A stretch of DNA of 64,000 bases from Desulfospira sp963664655 (GCA_963664655.2 OY761554.1:1612001-1676000), one strand, 5' to 3'. Counted from the first letter of the stretch, positions 9,342-18,209 are shown. Made by a program: numbers and translations. Notes: generated by a model from the sequence alone, not told the origin.

Positions 9342-9372
9342 GGCCGCCCTTGACTGGATAGCCAGGGCGGCC
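9342..9372. terminator. Hairpin between convergent kinase and aldehyde dehydrogenase genes
   Basis: Perfect 9-bp stem GGCCGCCCT / AGGGCGGCC with a 13-base loop, just after the aldehyde dehydrogenase stop (minus) and downstream of the kinase (plus). Its flanks (GTTGTGGG, TGGATAGCC) resemble the second half of the dispersed repeat, so it may be a diverged half-copy serving as a terminator. Confidence 0.5.
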
Positions 9373-9381
9373 ACAGGTCCC

Positions 9382-10863
9382 TTATTTCAATATATCGTAC
9401 CAGGGTTTATTCACTTCTCCGGTGGTATCAATATAGATATGCTTGGTCAGGGTGTATTCTTCAAGAACCATTTTGGACAGGTCCTTGCCCCATCCCGACT
9501 CTTTGCAGCCGCCCCAGGGGGTGTCGCAGAAGATAATGAGATGCTCATTGATCCAGACCGTGCCGGCCTGAATGCCGCCGGCCAGCCGGATGGCCTTGGC
9601 CGTATCTTTGCTCCACACTGACGCGGACAACCCAAAGGGCGTATCATTGACCATGTTCACCGCATCCTGGGTATCGGTAACCTTGCAAAGCCCCACTGCC
9701 GGCCCGAAAATTTCTTCTCTCATGAACGGGGCATTGTGATCGCAGTCGCCAAAGATCGTGGGGGCAACAAAAAAGCCGTCTTTGACTTCCGGTCCATCGG
9801 GGCGTTCGCCGCCCAACAGCAGTGTGGCACCGCTTTGTTTGGCATTTTCAATGTAGCTTTCAATTTTATTTCTATGCCCCTCGTAAGCCACCGGCCCGAT
9901 AACGGTTTCCATATTGGTGGGATCACCGACCCTGAGCTTTTTGGCTTCAGTGACAAATTTTTCGGCAAATTCGTCATACACGGACTCATGAAGATAAAAC
10001 CGGCTGGCCGCAGCGCAGACCTGGCCGGAATTAAAGAACGCACCAAAAACCGCGCCTTGAACCGCCGCGTCCACATCCGCATCCTCCAATACCAGAAAGG
10101 CGTTCTTTCCGCCCAGCTCCAGCCCGACCTGCTTGACACTGTCAGCCGCCAGTTTGGCAATCCGTTTTCCCGTGGAGGTGTCACCGGTAAAGCCGATTTT
10201 GGCCACCTTGGGATGCTGGACCAGGGCCTCGCCAATCAGGGCGCCAGGCCCTGGAACCACATTGACCGCCCCTGCGGGCGCCCCGGCTTCGGTGAAGATC
10301 TCAGCCAGTTTCAAGGTGGTCAGCGGCGCAATGGACGGCGGCTTAACCACGCAGGTATTGCCGGTCACAAGGGCGGCCCCCAGTTTCCAGATGACCATCA
10401 GGGCCGGAAAATTCCAGGGGGTGATCAGGCCGACCACGCCCAGGGGTTCATGAACTGTGGTGGACAGGCACCAGGGGCCCACCGGCAAGGTATCCCCGGT
10501 CATGGCGCGGGAAACCCCGGCAAAATATTCAAGCTGCTCCGCGCAAAGGGGCACATCAAAATTCATGGTTTTGCGCAGCGGAGAGCCGTGTTCCATGGTT
10601 TCAAGGGCGGCCAGGGCCTCCTGGTTTTTCATGATCAGCTGAGAGGCTTTCAGCAGAATTTTGGACCGTTCAGCCACCGGTGTGGCCGCCCATCCGGGGC
10701 CGGCCTTCTGGGCGGCATCAACGGCTTTGTTGAGATCGGAAACGGCGCAGCAGGCGACCTTGGCAACGACCTGCCCGCTGGCCGGGTTGATGATGGGGGT
10801 TGTTTTTCCTTGTTCAGCGTCCGTCCATTGGCCATTAATAAAAGCCTTGTAGGTTTCAGTCAT
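9382..10863 (-). CDS. NAD(P)-dependent aldehyde dehydrogenase
   Basis: Cytoplasmic aldehyde dehydrogenase of 493 residues, the usual length. It has LITPWNFPALM, GNTCVVKPPS (cofactor-binding Lys), GFTGDTSTGKRIA, VGLELGGKNAF with catalytic Glu near 250, FFNSGQVCAAASR with nucleophilic Cys near 283, and EEIFGPAVG. It converts an aldehyde to the acid. An AAAGGA site precedes the ATG. It is last in a minus-strand cluster that begins with an Fe-dependent alcohol dehydrogenase, which suggests successive alcohol-to-aldehyde-to-acid oxidation. The aldehyde itself cannot be read from the sequence. Confidence 0.92.
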   Translation of the reverse strand: MTETYKAFINGQWTDAEQGKTTPIINPASGQVVAKVACCAVSDLNKAVDAAQKAGPGWAATPVAERSKILLKASQLIMKNQEALAALETMEHGSPLRKTMNFDVPLCAEQLEYFAGVSRAMTGDTLPVGPWCLSTTVHEPLGVVGLITPWNFPALMVIWKLGAALVTGNTCVVKPPSIAPLTTLKLAEIFTEAGAPAGAVNVVPGPGALIGEALVQHPKVAKIGFTGDTSTGKRIAKLAADSVKQVGLELGGKNAFLVLEDADVDAAVQGAVFGAFFNSGQVCAAASRFYLHESVYDEFAEKFVTEAKKLRVGDPTNMETVIGPVAYEGHRNKIESYIENAKQSGATLLLGGERPDGPEVKDGFFVAPTIFGDCDHNAPFMREEIFGPAVGLCKVTDTQDAVNMVNDTPFGLSASVWSKDTAKAIRLAGGIQAGTVWINEHLIIFCDTPWGGCKESGWGKDLSKMVLEEYTLTKHIYIDTTGEVNKPWYDILK

Positions 10864-10931
10864 TGAATTTTCCTTTCGATTTAAAATGTTTTAATTCTCG
10901 GACAGGAAATCGTGCCGGTATCGGTTATGGT

Positions 10932-10956
10932 GGCGGTCACCCCACGGCAAACCGCC
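10932..10956. terminator. Short hairpin upstream of aldehyde dehydrogenase
   Basis: GGCGGT pairs with ACCGCC around a 13-base loop, between the EthD-like gene stop and the aldehyde dehydrogenase start on the minus strand. No T run follows, so it may be a weak intercistronic structure rather than a true terminator. Confidence 0.3.
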
Positions 10957-10975
10957 CTTGCCTTTTACAAAATTA

Positions 10976-11290
10976 TTAACCGTCAATCATTTCGCTGATC
11001 TGAAAAACCGGCTTGATGTCCGTATACTCAGGGGTATCGGCAGCCAGTTCAGGATCATGCTTTTTTAACCCTTCCTGCATGGTCTCAGGATTGTCAAAAA
11101 TCAAATGGGCAATGACGGCATAAGGGGCCTGGTCTCCCTGAGGCCCGGCATTGATCCCTTTATCCACCTCAACGCGCACCAGACCGCAGGGGGTTAACAA
11201 TCTTTTCACCAGCGCCAGATGATCGCTTAAGAAATATGCCATGTTAAAGCCGCCGCCGGTATCCGGATACATCACTGACATGCGAATCAC
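10976..11290 (-). CDS. EthD-family small protein
   Basis: A 104-residue protein with the features of the EthD dimeric alpha-beta barrel family: an N-terminal SVMYPDTGGGFNMAYFLSDHLALV stretch (strand followed by a His-containing helix) and YAVIAHLIFDNPETMQEGL. EthD-like proteins occur beside oxidative degradation genes, but their biochemical role is poorly defined. The GTG at 11288-11290 is preferred because AAGGAGG lies 7 bases upstream; the first ATG is 9 bases further in. It sits between the GntR regulator gene and the aldehyde dehydrogenase gene, and a dispersed repeat begins 28 bp upstream of its start. Confidence 0.75.
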   Translation of the reverse strand: MIRMSVMYPDTGGGFNMAYFLSDHLALVKRLLTPCGLVRVEVDKGINAGPQGDQAPYAVIAHLIFDNPETMQEGLKKHDPELAADTPEYTDIKPVFQISEMIDG

Positions 11291-11318
11291 GTTATGACCT
11301 CCTTAATGGGTTTTATAT

Positions 11319-11424
11319 GAAAGTCTCACTAACAAGCTGAAAAGACTTTCATTTTTCGTTGTGGGCGGCTCTTGGTTGGATAACCAAGGCGGCCCGGTTT
11401 CTGCCCTTTAGGGTATGGCCGTTA
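11319..11424 (+). repeat. Two-hairpin dispersed repeat, long form
   Basis: Begins GAAAGTCTCACTAACAAGCT and contains the second hairpin as GGGCGGCTCTTGG against CCAAGGCGGCCC, differing at paired positions from the 3.4 kb copies. It ends with GGTTTCTGCCCTTTAGGG and GGCCGTTA. The last bases supply the TAA stop of the GntR gene on the minus strand, and the other end lies 28 bp from the EthD-like start codon. Confidence 0.88.
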
Positions 11425-12078
11425 AACAAAAATAAACGTGCGGATCGATTCATAGTGCATGGGGGCAAACTTGAGGTGTTCATAAATAAGCACCTGAAGT
11501 TCTTCCAGGTCTCTTTCTTCAATCGCGGCCATTATGTTGATATGGTCGGTTATGGAACTGTCTCTTCCGCTCTGGGTCTGAAGCGCGGCCGCACGCATGA
11601 TAATGGTCTGATTGGATAAACATGACATGGTGTCACAAAGGACACTTGATTTTGTCGCCTCATACATCATGTCATGGAATCTGGTATCACTTTCAATCAT
11701 CTTGATAACATTGTCACCCTCATAAATTTCCACGGCTTTTTCAACATGCTTTTTCAGCCGTGAAATATCGGTATCCGTGGCCCTTTCAATGAGCATTTGG
11801 GCACCGACCCGTTCAAGCTGGCATCGAATCTTAAAATAATCATCAATCTCAGAATCTTTGAGTTTTTTAATCTGATATCCATACCCGGCTGTTTTGACCA
11901 GCAGATTTTCATTCTCAAGCATGGCCAGCGCTTCCCTGACCGGCATGCGGCCCAGTTTTAAATCTCGTGAAAGTGCGCTTTCACGGATGCTTTCGCCAGG
12001 TTTCAACTCAAAATGCATGATTTTGTTTTTAATGATTTGATAGGCTTTTTGCCGCAATGTTTTTTTCAATGTGGTCAC
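11422..12078 (-). CDS. GntR-family regulator (FadR/FCD subfamily)
   Basis: Transcription factor of 218 residues. The N-terminal winged helix (about 1-75) shows KIMHFELKPGESIRESALSRDLKLGRMPVREALAMLE, the classic GntR recognition region. The C-terminal all-helical FCD ligand domain includes IRCQLERVGAQM, DTRFHDMMYEATKS and later His residues that usually form a metal/ligand site. FCD regulators generally respond to small organic acids, so this protein probably controls the surrounding alcohol/TRAP/aldehyde cluster. Start is GTG with a weak ribosome site. A possible operator containing GTATAC lies before the first gene of the cluster, near 17454. Confidence 0.9.
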   Translation of the reverse strand: MTTLKKTLRQKAYQIIKNKIMHFELKPGESIRESALSRDLKLGRMPVREALAMLENENLLVKTAGYGYQIKKLKDSEIDDYFKIRCQLERVGAQMLIERATDTDISRLKKHVEKAVEIYEGDNVIKMIESDTRFHDMMYEATKSSVLCDTMSCLSNQTIIMRAAALQTQSGRDSSITDHINIMAAIEERDLEELQVLIYEHLKFAPMHYESIRTFIFV

Positions 12079-12118
12079 TGTGCTTTCAAGTTATGGTTCC
12101 ATTTATGGGGCCATGATC

Positions 12119-13024
12119 TTAAGATGTTGAGATTTCAACGCCGGTAACGTGCTCTACCCAACTGACCATGTTGCTGATACTGCAATCCTCTTTACCATAA
12201 TTGGCAGCGGCTTTCCACAAATGATGTCCCAGTGCCGATAAGGGAATCGGTGTTTTGATCTGGTCCGCCAGATTCATGGCAATGCCGATGTCTTTGACCA
12301 TCAGCCGCAATTTAAACATATCATCAAATTTTCGGTTGAAAATATGCCGTTTGAACTGGGTCTGGCTGATCCATGACATTCCCGTTGATACATTCAGCAC
12401 GTCGTTCATGGCCTCAAGGTCAAGGTTCAGCTGCTTGCCCAGGGCAAGCCCTTCCGTGGTGGCCATAAAGGTCATTGAGGTAATCATATTGTTGATGCAC
12501 TTCATGGTGTGCCCGGAACCGGATGGCCCCAGATGAAACATCTGGTTCCCCATTGCCTTGAGAACCGGCATGGCCCGGTCCACTGCCGCTTTTTCACCGC
12601 CGACCATAAACACCAGATCCGCTTCTTTTGCCCCGAGTTCGGCCCCGGACACCGGCGCGTCCACCATGGCAACACCTTTGGCTTCCAAGGCTTTTGCGGT
12701 TTCAATTGTCATCCACGGTTCTGATGAGGAGGTATCAATGAGCAATCCCCCGGGCTTTAGCCCCTGGGCCAGCCCGTTTTCTTTTAACACGGCGTCTTGA
12801 ACGAACTTTCCTGACGGCAGCATGGTGATGACGATGTCCGAATTCTCTCCAACGGCCTTGGGGGAATCTGCAGCCGTCATCTGAGGCGAGGCGGACACCG
12901 CCTTTTGCAATGATTCAGGGTTAATGTCATACAGGGTAAGGCTGTAGCCGGCCCTGGCCAGGTTGGCGGCCATAGGCGCGCCCATGACACCGGTTCCGAT
13001 AACGCCAATACGAGGTTTATTCAT
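12119..13024 (-). CDS. 3-hydroxyisobutyrate dehydrogenase family oxidoreductase
   Basis: NAD(P)-dependent beta-hydroxyacid dehydrogenase of 301 residues. The Rossmann start is GVIGTGVMGAPMAANLARAGY, the substrate motif is VDAPVSGAELGAKEADL, and the catalytic Lys lies in SGSGHTMKCINN near residue 177, followed by LMVKDIGIAMNLAD. Family members oxidise 3-hydroxyisobutyrate or reduce tartronate semialdehyde and related semialdehydes. An AAGGAAAA site precedes the ATG. It lies between the GntR gene and the TRAP permease genes, so its substrate is probably related to the transported compound. The exact substrate is unresolved. Confidence 0.9.
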   Translation of the reverse strand: MNKPRIGVIGTGVMGAPMAANLARAGYSLTLYDINPESLQKAVSASPQMTAADSPKAVGENSDIVITMLPSGKFVQDAVLKENGLAQGLKPGGLLIDTSSSEPWMTIETAKALEAKGVAMVDAPVSGAELGAKEADLVFMVGGEKAAVDRAMPVLKAMGNQMFHLGPSGSGHTMKCINNMITSMTFMATTEGLALGKQLNLDLEAMNDVLNVSTGMSWISQTQFKRHIFNRKFDDMFKLRLMVKDIGIAMNLADQIKTPIPLSALGHHLWKAAANYGKEDCSISNMVSWVEHVTGVEISTS

Positions 13025-13055
13025 AAGGTTTTCCTTGTCCTAATAGTCTTGCATA

Positions 13056-14357
13056 TTAATTAAACAAATTGGGTAAAAACAACGGTATTTGCGGGAAAAA
13101 TACCAGCAGTGCATTACAGAAAAGCAACGCAACCACAAAGGGGAAACAGCCTGCAAATATTTTTTGAAGCGGGACGTCAGGCGCCACGCCATTAACGATA
13201 TAAGCATTAATGCCCACCGGGGGGGTGATCACACCCATTTCTCCGACCAGAACAATGACAACGCCAAACCAGATGGGATCGTAATTTAAACTGAGAATCA
13301 CGGGAAAGAAAATGGGAATGGTCAGCAAAATCATGGCCAGTGAGTCCATAAAACAGCCGCCGATAAAATAAATTAAAATAATAATCCCGATGATGCCCCA
13401 CCCGGGCAGCGGCAGTTCCTGGACGATATTGGCCAGCTCGTAAGGGATCCGGGTAATGGCCAGAAAATGGCCGAATAACGTGGCCCCGGCAATGATGGTC
13501 AGCACCATACATGAAATCCGGACGGTTTCCCATACTGCAGCGGAAAAGGTTTTCCAGGTAATCAGCCGCCGGATGACCGCTACCATAAGGGTAATCCCGG
13601 CGCCGGCGGCACCGGCCTCCGTAGGGGTAAAAATCCCCATGAACAGGCCGCCCATTACAAAACCGAAAATCAGGACCATTTCAAACACGCCGGCAATGGA
13701 GCGTATTTTTTCCTTAAACGTGGTTTTGGGACCGGCAGGGCCTAACTCGGGCCTGAGGTGAACCAGTATATACACGGTCAGGGAAAATAAAAGGGTCAGC
13801 ATAATTCCGGGTATGATGCCCGACAGAAACAAGGTGCCGATGGACTGTTCTGTCATGATGCCGTACACGATGAATATGGTGCTCGGCGGAATCAGTATGC
13901 CCAGTGTGCCGCCGGCCGCCACCGTTCCCGTGGCAAGGCTCATATCATATTTATACTTTTTCATTTCAGGCAGGGTTACCGTGCCCATGGTGGCGGCCGA
14001 GGCGCTGGTTGACCCGCAGATGGATGCAAACCCGGCCGATGCCATAATGGTTGCAATGGCCAGCCCCCCCCGGGTGCTTCCCAGCATTTTGTAAGCGCAG
14101 TCAAACAACCGCCGGCTGATTCCCGAGTGAAAGGCGATTTGTCCCATGAAAATAAACAGCGGCGCAACGGTCAGGCTGTATGAACTGAATGTATCATAAA
14201 AATCAGTGGCCAGCAGCCGCAGGGCTGCGGGAAAAGAAACCAGATACGCAAACCCCGAAATACCCACCGCAGCCATACTGAAGGCCACCGGCACACGGGC
14301 GAACAACAGGCAGATTAGCGCACCGATGGCGATAACGCCGACAATTGGAGCTTCCAT
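13056..14357 (-). CDS. dctM: TRAP transporter large permease (DctM type)
   Basis: Second large TRAP permease of the window, 433 residues and about 12 membrane segments. Conserved stretches include LTVAPLFIFMGQIAFHSG, GSTSASAATMGTVTLPEM, GGTLGILIPPSTIFIVYG and GVITPPVGINAYIVNG. AAAGGA lies 5 bases before the ATG. It follows the small permease by about 45 bp in the order P-Q-M. Together the three encode one complete transporter inside the alcohol/aldehyde cluster. Confidence 0.92.
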   Translation of the reverse strand: MEAPIVGVIAIGALICLLFARVPVAFSMAAVGISGFAYLVSFPAALRLLATDFYDTFSSYSLTVAPLFIFMGQIAFHSGISRRLFDCAYKMLGSTRGGLAIATIMASAGFASICGSTSASAATMGTVTLPEMKKYKYDMSLATGTVAAGGTLGILIPPSTIFIVYGIMTEQSIGTLFLSGIIPGIMLTLLFSLTVYILVHLRPELGPAGPKTTFKEKIRSIAGVFEMVLIFGFVMGGLFMGIFTPTEAGAAGAGITLMVAVIRRLITWKTFSAAVWETVRISCMVLTIIAGATLFGHFLAITRIPYELANIVQELPLPGWGIIGIIILIYFIGGCFMDSLAMILLTIPIFFPVILSLNYDPIWFGVVIVLVGEMGVITPPVGINAYIVNGVAPDVPLQKIFAGCFPFVVALLFCNALLVFFPQIPLFLPNLFN

Positions 14358-14402
14358 TGTAATCCTTTCTTCAAATTGATATTTAACTTGGCGTGCCGCC
14401 GG

Positions 14403-14903
14403 TTATTGCCAGTTGTACCAGGCCTTTTGTTTACCGATTAAAACAGAGCCGATATCAGCCGCCGGAACAAGGACAGCAAGCCCGTATGCAACAGACATTC
14501 CATATAGAATCGGGTAAAATGGAAATTGCAGTGTAAGGGACAGTTCTCCGGAATTCCGGAAATAAATCCCATAGCGAAATGTTTCAAAGCTTAATAAGAT
14601 TAACAATATCAGCACAATGATGTTTACAAAAACAAAGAACCCTTTTTGTATGGGCTTGGAAAGCCTGGACACGATGAGTTCCACAGCCACATGGGTTCGT
14701 TCCAGGGTGGCCTGAGCCATTGCAAAACTGATCATGATGGCGCTTAAAAAGCCCACGATTTCATAAGTTCCGGGAAACGGCATTCTGAAAAACCGCAATA
14801 TGATGTCCAGGCAATTGATCCCCATCATGGCCACAAGACATATCCCTGAAACATAATTGAGTTTTGATGCCGGCCATTTTACCGCCATGCGAAATCGTTC
14901 CAT
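14403..14903 (-). CDS. dctQ: TRAP transporter small permease (DctQ type)
   Basis: Small membrane subunit, 166 residues with about four hydrophobic segments. DctQ-like features are CLDIILRFFRMPFPGTYEIVGFL and LERTHVAVELIVSRL. Two close ATGs exist; the inner one at 14901-14903 is chosen because AAGGAT is properly spaced from it but overlaps the outer one. It lies between dctP and dctM of the second TRAP system. Confidence 0.87.
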   Translation of the reverse strand: MERFRMAVKWPASKLNYVSGICLVAMMGINCLDIILRFFRMPFPGTYEIVGFLSAIMISFAMAQATLERTHVAVELIVSRLSKPIQKGFFVFVNIIVLILLILLSFETFRYGIYFRNSGELSLTLQFPFYPILYGMSVAYGLAVLVPAADIGSVLIGKQKAWYNWQ

Positions 14904-14977
14904 ATTCCACATCCTTTTTTCACTGGTGCAGGATCAAAGGTTAGACCCTGCACCCCGTTTAGACGCAATGATTCGGT

Positions 14978-16003
14978 TTATTTGTACTCTTTAATCAGCT
15001 GTAAGGCTGTTTCGACATATAAATCGCCGGGCAGGCCCCGCTTTTTGGCATCTTCGATATACCCGTCAATCACCGGCTGCACCGCCTTTTTCCAATGGGC
15101 ATTTTCTTCCGGGGTCAAGGTGATAACCGTGTGACCTTCGCCGAGGGCATACTCTTTGCCTTCCTTATCCACCTGGTCCCAGGCCTGGGCATGTCTTTTG
15201 GACCACTCGATATTGACTTCAGTAAAAATCTGCTGAATATCCTGAGGCAGGGAGTCCCATTTGGGTTTATTCATAATCAGATAAAATGTGGACGAGTAAC
15301 CCACGCCGTAGCAGGCGGTGGTGAACTTGACCACATCAGCCTGTTTCCAGCCTTTCAAAACTTCCATGGGGCTGAAATTGCCTTCAACCACTCCTTTTTG
15401 AAGGGCTTCGTACGTATGGCTTTGCCCCATGGCCACCGGCACCCCGCCCAGGGACTTGATAATCAGCGCCGTGGCGCCCTGACCCCTGATTTTCCGGCCC
15501 TTGATATCCTCTAAGCTGTTAATGGGTTTCTTTGAGTGAAGCACTCCCGGGCCATGGGCGTGCAGGTATAGAACTTTAACTTCCTTATCGAGTTTTTCAG
15601 GGGGAAATTTTTTATAAATGTCGTTAATTACGGATGTTGCCATTTGTCCGCTGGTAAACCCAAGGGGCAGATCCACCACCTCCATCACCGGAAACATGCC
15701 CCGGTTATAAACAAAAATTGACATTCCGATATCGCAGATTCCCGACTGAATGCCGCTGTACATCTTATCCGCCTTCAGAAGCGCCCCGCCCGGATAAAAA
15801 TCAACCGTTACCCGGCCATCGGTTCTTTTTTCGATTTCCTTTATCCAGGATTCTCCAAGCTGAGTTTGAATGTGGGTGGGTGGAAATATGCTGCAATATT
15901 TGAGTTTAATAGCCTTTGCCGAAACACTCACTGGCCCCCCAATAACAAAAAACACAGCAGCGAAAAACAAAAAAAATGTAAAATTAAATCGATGTACCTT
16001 CAT
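14978..16003 (-). CDS. dctP: TRAP transporter solute-binding protein (DctP type)
   Basis: Periplasmic binding component of the second TRAP system, 341 residues. A signal peptide ends near VSVSA. The mature part has the DctP pattern, with RKIRGQGATALIIKSLGGVPVAMG containing the conserved Arg, followed by HTYEALQKGVVEGNFSP. The open frame extends 14 codons upstream to a TTG, but the ATG at 16001-16003 is preceded by AAAAGGAAAAGGA and directly begins the signal peptide. A hairpin and a dispersed repeat lie between it and the upstream alcohol dehydrogenase gene. Substrate probably an organic acid or related small molecule (inference). Confidence 0.9.
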   Translation of the reverse strand: MKVHRFNFTFFLFFAAVFFVIGGPVSVSAKAIKLKYCSIFPPTHIQTQLGESWIKEIEKRTDGRVTVDFYPGGALLKADKMYSGIQSGICDIGMSIFVYNRGMFPVMEVVDLPLGFTSGQMATSVINDIYKKFPPEKLDKEVKVLYLHAHGPGVLHSKKPINSLEDIKGRKIRGQGATALIIKSLGGVPVAMGQSHTYEALQKGVVEGNFSPMEVLKGWKQADVVKFTTACYGVGYSSTFYLIMNKPKWDSLPQDIQQIFTEVNIEWSKRHAQAWDQVDKEGKEYALGEGHTVITLTPEENAHWKKAVQPVIDGYIEDAKKRGLPGDLYVETALQLIKEYK

Positions 16004-16044
16004 TACGTTGTCCTTTTCCTTTTTGAGATTAGTATTTTGGAGCA

Positions 16045-16063
16045 AAAGCCTCGGGCTTTTTTA
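16045..16063. terminator. Small intrinsic-terminator-like hairpin
   Basis: AAAGCC and GGCTTT flank a TCG loop, with a T run on the plus strand and four T on the minus strand. Lying between the alcohol dehydrogenase gene and dctP, both minus, it may attenuate read-through into the transporter genes. Confidence 0.35.
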
Positions 16064-16064
16064 T

Positions 16065-16150
16065 AAAAGTCCACTAACCAACTGAAAAGACGTTCATTTT
16101 TTGTTATGGGCCGATGCTTGGCCGGATGACCAAAACAGCCCATGGCCATT
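16065..16150 (+). repeat. Two-hairpin dispersed repeat, diverged copy
   Basis: A diverged member (AAAAGTCCACTAACCAACTG; GACGTTC) whose second hairpin is GGGC...GCCC enclosing TTGG-CCGGATGA-CCAA. The primary sequence has drifted, but both hairpins and the spacing are kept. It lies about 60 bp upstream of the minus-strand dctP start. Confidence 0.75.
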
Positions 16151-16196
16151 GTTGAAGTCTTTTGAGTTGTACCGCAGTGTAAACATATCCCTCCTG

Positions 16197-17363
16197 TTAT
16201 TTGAGTTTGAAGATAAGGTCTGCCATATCCTGCTCAGACGGTGTTCTTGGATTTGTGGGCGCCTGGGCGCTTTGCAAAGTCGCCTGAATGATCTGGGGGT
16301 TGTCTTTTTCCGTATAATTATACTTGGTCAAATTTGATAAGATCCCGATGTCGGACAAAAACCCCTTCAACAGGTCATATACCTGGTCCGAAGTGGCATC
16401 ATCGCCGGTCTCAGGGTCATACAGCCCCATGGTTTTGAGCGCCTTTATTACTTTGCCGTTGGCCACTTTGGCGTTGAACTGAAGCACGGTGGGAAGCGAC
16501 ATGCCGCAGGCCTGCCCGTGAGGCATGTGGTAAAGGGCGCACAACGGCATGGCCATGGCGTGGCACAGGCCAAGATAGGAATTCATGCCGGCGGTCATGG
16601 CCATTGTCGCGCCGAGTTGCATGGATTCGCGGGCTTTAAGGTCCTGACCGTTGGCCAGGGCCGGTTTGAAGCCGGCGCAAAGGTATTCAATGGCCTTTAA
16701 TGCAAATATTTCCGTGACCACACTCGCCCGGTTGGAGATATAGGATTCAGTGGCATGGACAAGGGCGTCAATGCCGCTGCATACGGTGACTCTCGGCGGC
16801 ATGGAGCAGGTCAGTTCAGGGTCGGTAAGGGCAACCGTGGGACATATTTTCTTGCTGATGACCAGGAATTTGGTTTCTTTTTCTTCGTCTATCAGGACCA
16901 CCCCGTCTGACACTTCGCTTCCGGTCCCGGAAGTGGTGGGAATGGCGATGATTTTTTGCTTTGGCACACCCGGTACGTTGTTGAACCCCGCGTAATCGGA
17001 AATATGGCCGCCAAAAGTGGCGATCAGGGCCAGCCCTTTGGAGACGTCCAGCACGCTGCCGCCGCCAACGGCAATAATCGAATCAAAGCTTTCCAGGTCC
17101 AGCTTGGCAACCAGGGCGTCAAACATCTTTACCGTGGGCTCCTGGGTGACATCCCCGCAAATTGTATATTCAATAGCGGCATCTTTCAGTGAGTTTATGA
17201 TGGGATCAACCACATTATTTTCAACCAGTAAATCGTCGGTCAGCAGCAGGGCTTTCCTGCAGCCAAGGTCTTTCATCACTTCATTGACTTTACCGGCCAT
17301 GCCGATGCCATGCCGCCAGCTGGTGGGCAGATCGAATCCAAATGCCGAATGGTTTTCATTCAT
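16197..17363 (-). CDS. Iron-containing alcohol dehydrogenase
   Basis: Fe-dependent (group III) alcohol dehydrogenase of 388 residues, the usual length. The N-terminal NAD-binding domain has AVGGGSVLDVSKGLA and AIPTTSGTGSEVSDGVVL. The C-terminal metal-binding domain has DALVHATESYIS, GLCHAMAMPL and YHMPHGQACGMSLP, which supply the expected Asp/His ligands. It interconverts a primary alcohol or diol and an aldehyde. AAGGAGG lies 6 bases before the ATG. It is the first gene of the minus-strand cluster, so the gene-free stretch upstream should hold the main promoter. The aldehyde dehydrogenase at the far end of the cluster would act on its product. Confidence 0.93.
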   Translation of the reverse strand: MNENHSAFGFDLPTSWRHGIGMAGKVNEVMKDLGCRKALLLTDDLLVENNVVDPIINSLKDAAIEYTICGDVTQEPTVKMFDALVAKLDLESFDSIIAVGGGSVLDVSKGLALIATFGGHISDYAGFNNVPGVPKQKIIAIPTTSGTGSEVSDGVVLIDEEKETKFLVISKKICPTVALTDPELTCSMPPRVTVCSGIDALVHATESYISNRASVVTEIFALKAIEYLCAGFKPALANGQDLKARESMQLGATMAMTAGMNSYLGLCHAMAMPLCALYHMPHGQACGMSLPTVLQFNAKVANGKVIKALKTMGLYDPETGDDATSDQVYDLLKGFLSDIGILSNLTKYNYTEKDNPQIIQATLQSAQAPTNPRTPSEQDMADLIFKLK

Positions 17364-17450
17364 AAAAAGCCTCCTTAGATTCCATGTTAATTTTTATTCT
17401 CAAACAGGGGTATCAAATGCGTTTCATGAAATCAATATTTAATTATAATT

Positions 17451-17587
17451 TCTGTATACGAAAAATAATACCTAATCTCATATTATGCTGATATTATATG
17501 TTAAATCCAAAGATTTAATAATTTAAAAAAATATGAATTTTATATATCCATAAGGATACAAAAAGACAATTGCAATATTTCAATTGC
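17451..17587 (-). promoter_or_regulatory. Candidate promoter/operator region of the alcohol cluster
   Basis: Very AT-rich DNA upstream of the alcohol dehydrogenase start. It contains the palindrome GTATAC at 17454-17459 within TCTGTATACGAAA, similar in kind to sites bound by FCD-type GntR proteins, and a direct repeat of CAATTGC at 17567-17573 and 17581-17587. Assignment to the GntR protein encoded in the cluster is inference only. Confidence 0.3.
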
Positions 17588-18002
17588 CATCAAGGCCCCG
17601 CCATAAAACATCCCGGACATTCTTTTGAGAATATGGCTTGTCCATGCCAAACGAAAAAAATATAGTTCTCCGATATAGTTGTATTTACCGGGTGCCGGTT
17701 CAAACAGGGGTGCCGCTCGCTATCGCTATCGGGATCGAAAAATTTGGCAGGGCGGGCACGCTGTTTGTGTCCGCCGGTTGTCGTGAGTCTGTTTTGTTTG
17801 TCGTTAAAAAGCAAAACGTTATACGGGCAATGGCGGGCAACGCGGCGCCTTTTTCCCTCCCTTGCCGAGCTTTTCATACAGTTTGGACGGGTGACCCGAA
17901 ATCGAATCGACCTCAAGAACCGGTCGATAGCGAGCTGCGGGCATTAAGGACGATACATTAAATTCACCAGCAGGGAATCCATATTGGCGTTGCCGCGCTG
18001 CG
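17588..18002. other. Gene-free stretch, nothing recognised
   Basis: Frames of about 100 codons exist on both strands, but neither has a ribosome site, a credible domain or neighbours that support it. Composition shifts from AT-rich to GC-rich at about 17690. It may be remnant or regulatory DNA; I see no identifiable element in it. Confidence 0.4.
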
Positions 18003-18153
18003 TTTCTCTGTGGTTAAATATAAAGCGTGGGCAAAGCCCACAATTTATAAAACCAGGAGGTTAAAAAAGAATAATTCAACCCCTTGGGGATTTCATGTGT
18101 TTAAACCACAGAGGGCACCGCGGTTTGGCTTTCGCCAAACGACACAGAGAGGC
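18003..18153. repeat. CTCTGTGG palindromic repeat element, copy 1
   Basis: Left end TCTCTGTGGTTAAAT and right end TTTAAACCACAGAG are inverted. Further in is the hairpin GTGGGCAAAGCCCAC, and further right are GTTTGGC-TTTC-GCCAAAC and ACACAGAGAG. A second copy lies at 33663-33818, where the GATTTCAT segment and the CTCTGTG ends recur in the reverse sense. No coding capacity. It resembles a MITE or other non-coding dispersed element. Confidence 0.7.
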
Positions 18154-18209
18154 ACTCCTTGCTTTCTTGTCTTTTGTTTTCAGTCGCCGGATATTAACCG
18201 TGAACAAAT

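Noticed and set aside
9736..10866. 376-codon plus-strand frame
   Set aside because: It is antisense to the clear aldehyde dehydrogenase gene; composition-driven shadow frame.
17590..17961. Overlapping frames of about 107 codons on both strands
   Set aside because: No ribosome sites, unlike any family I know, and both strands are equally open, which suggests non-coding GC-rich DNA. An attC-like reading was considered, but the core sites do not fit GTTRRRY/RYYYAAC.
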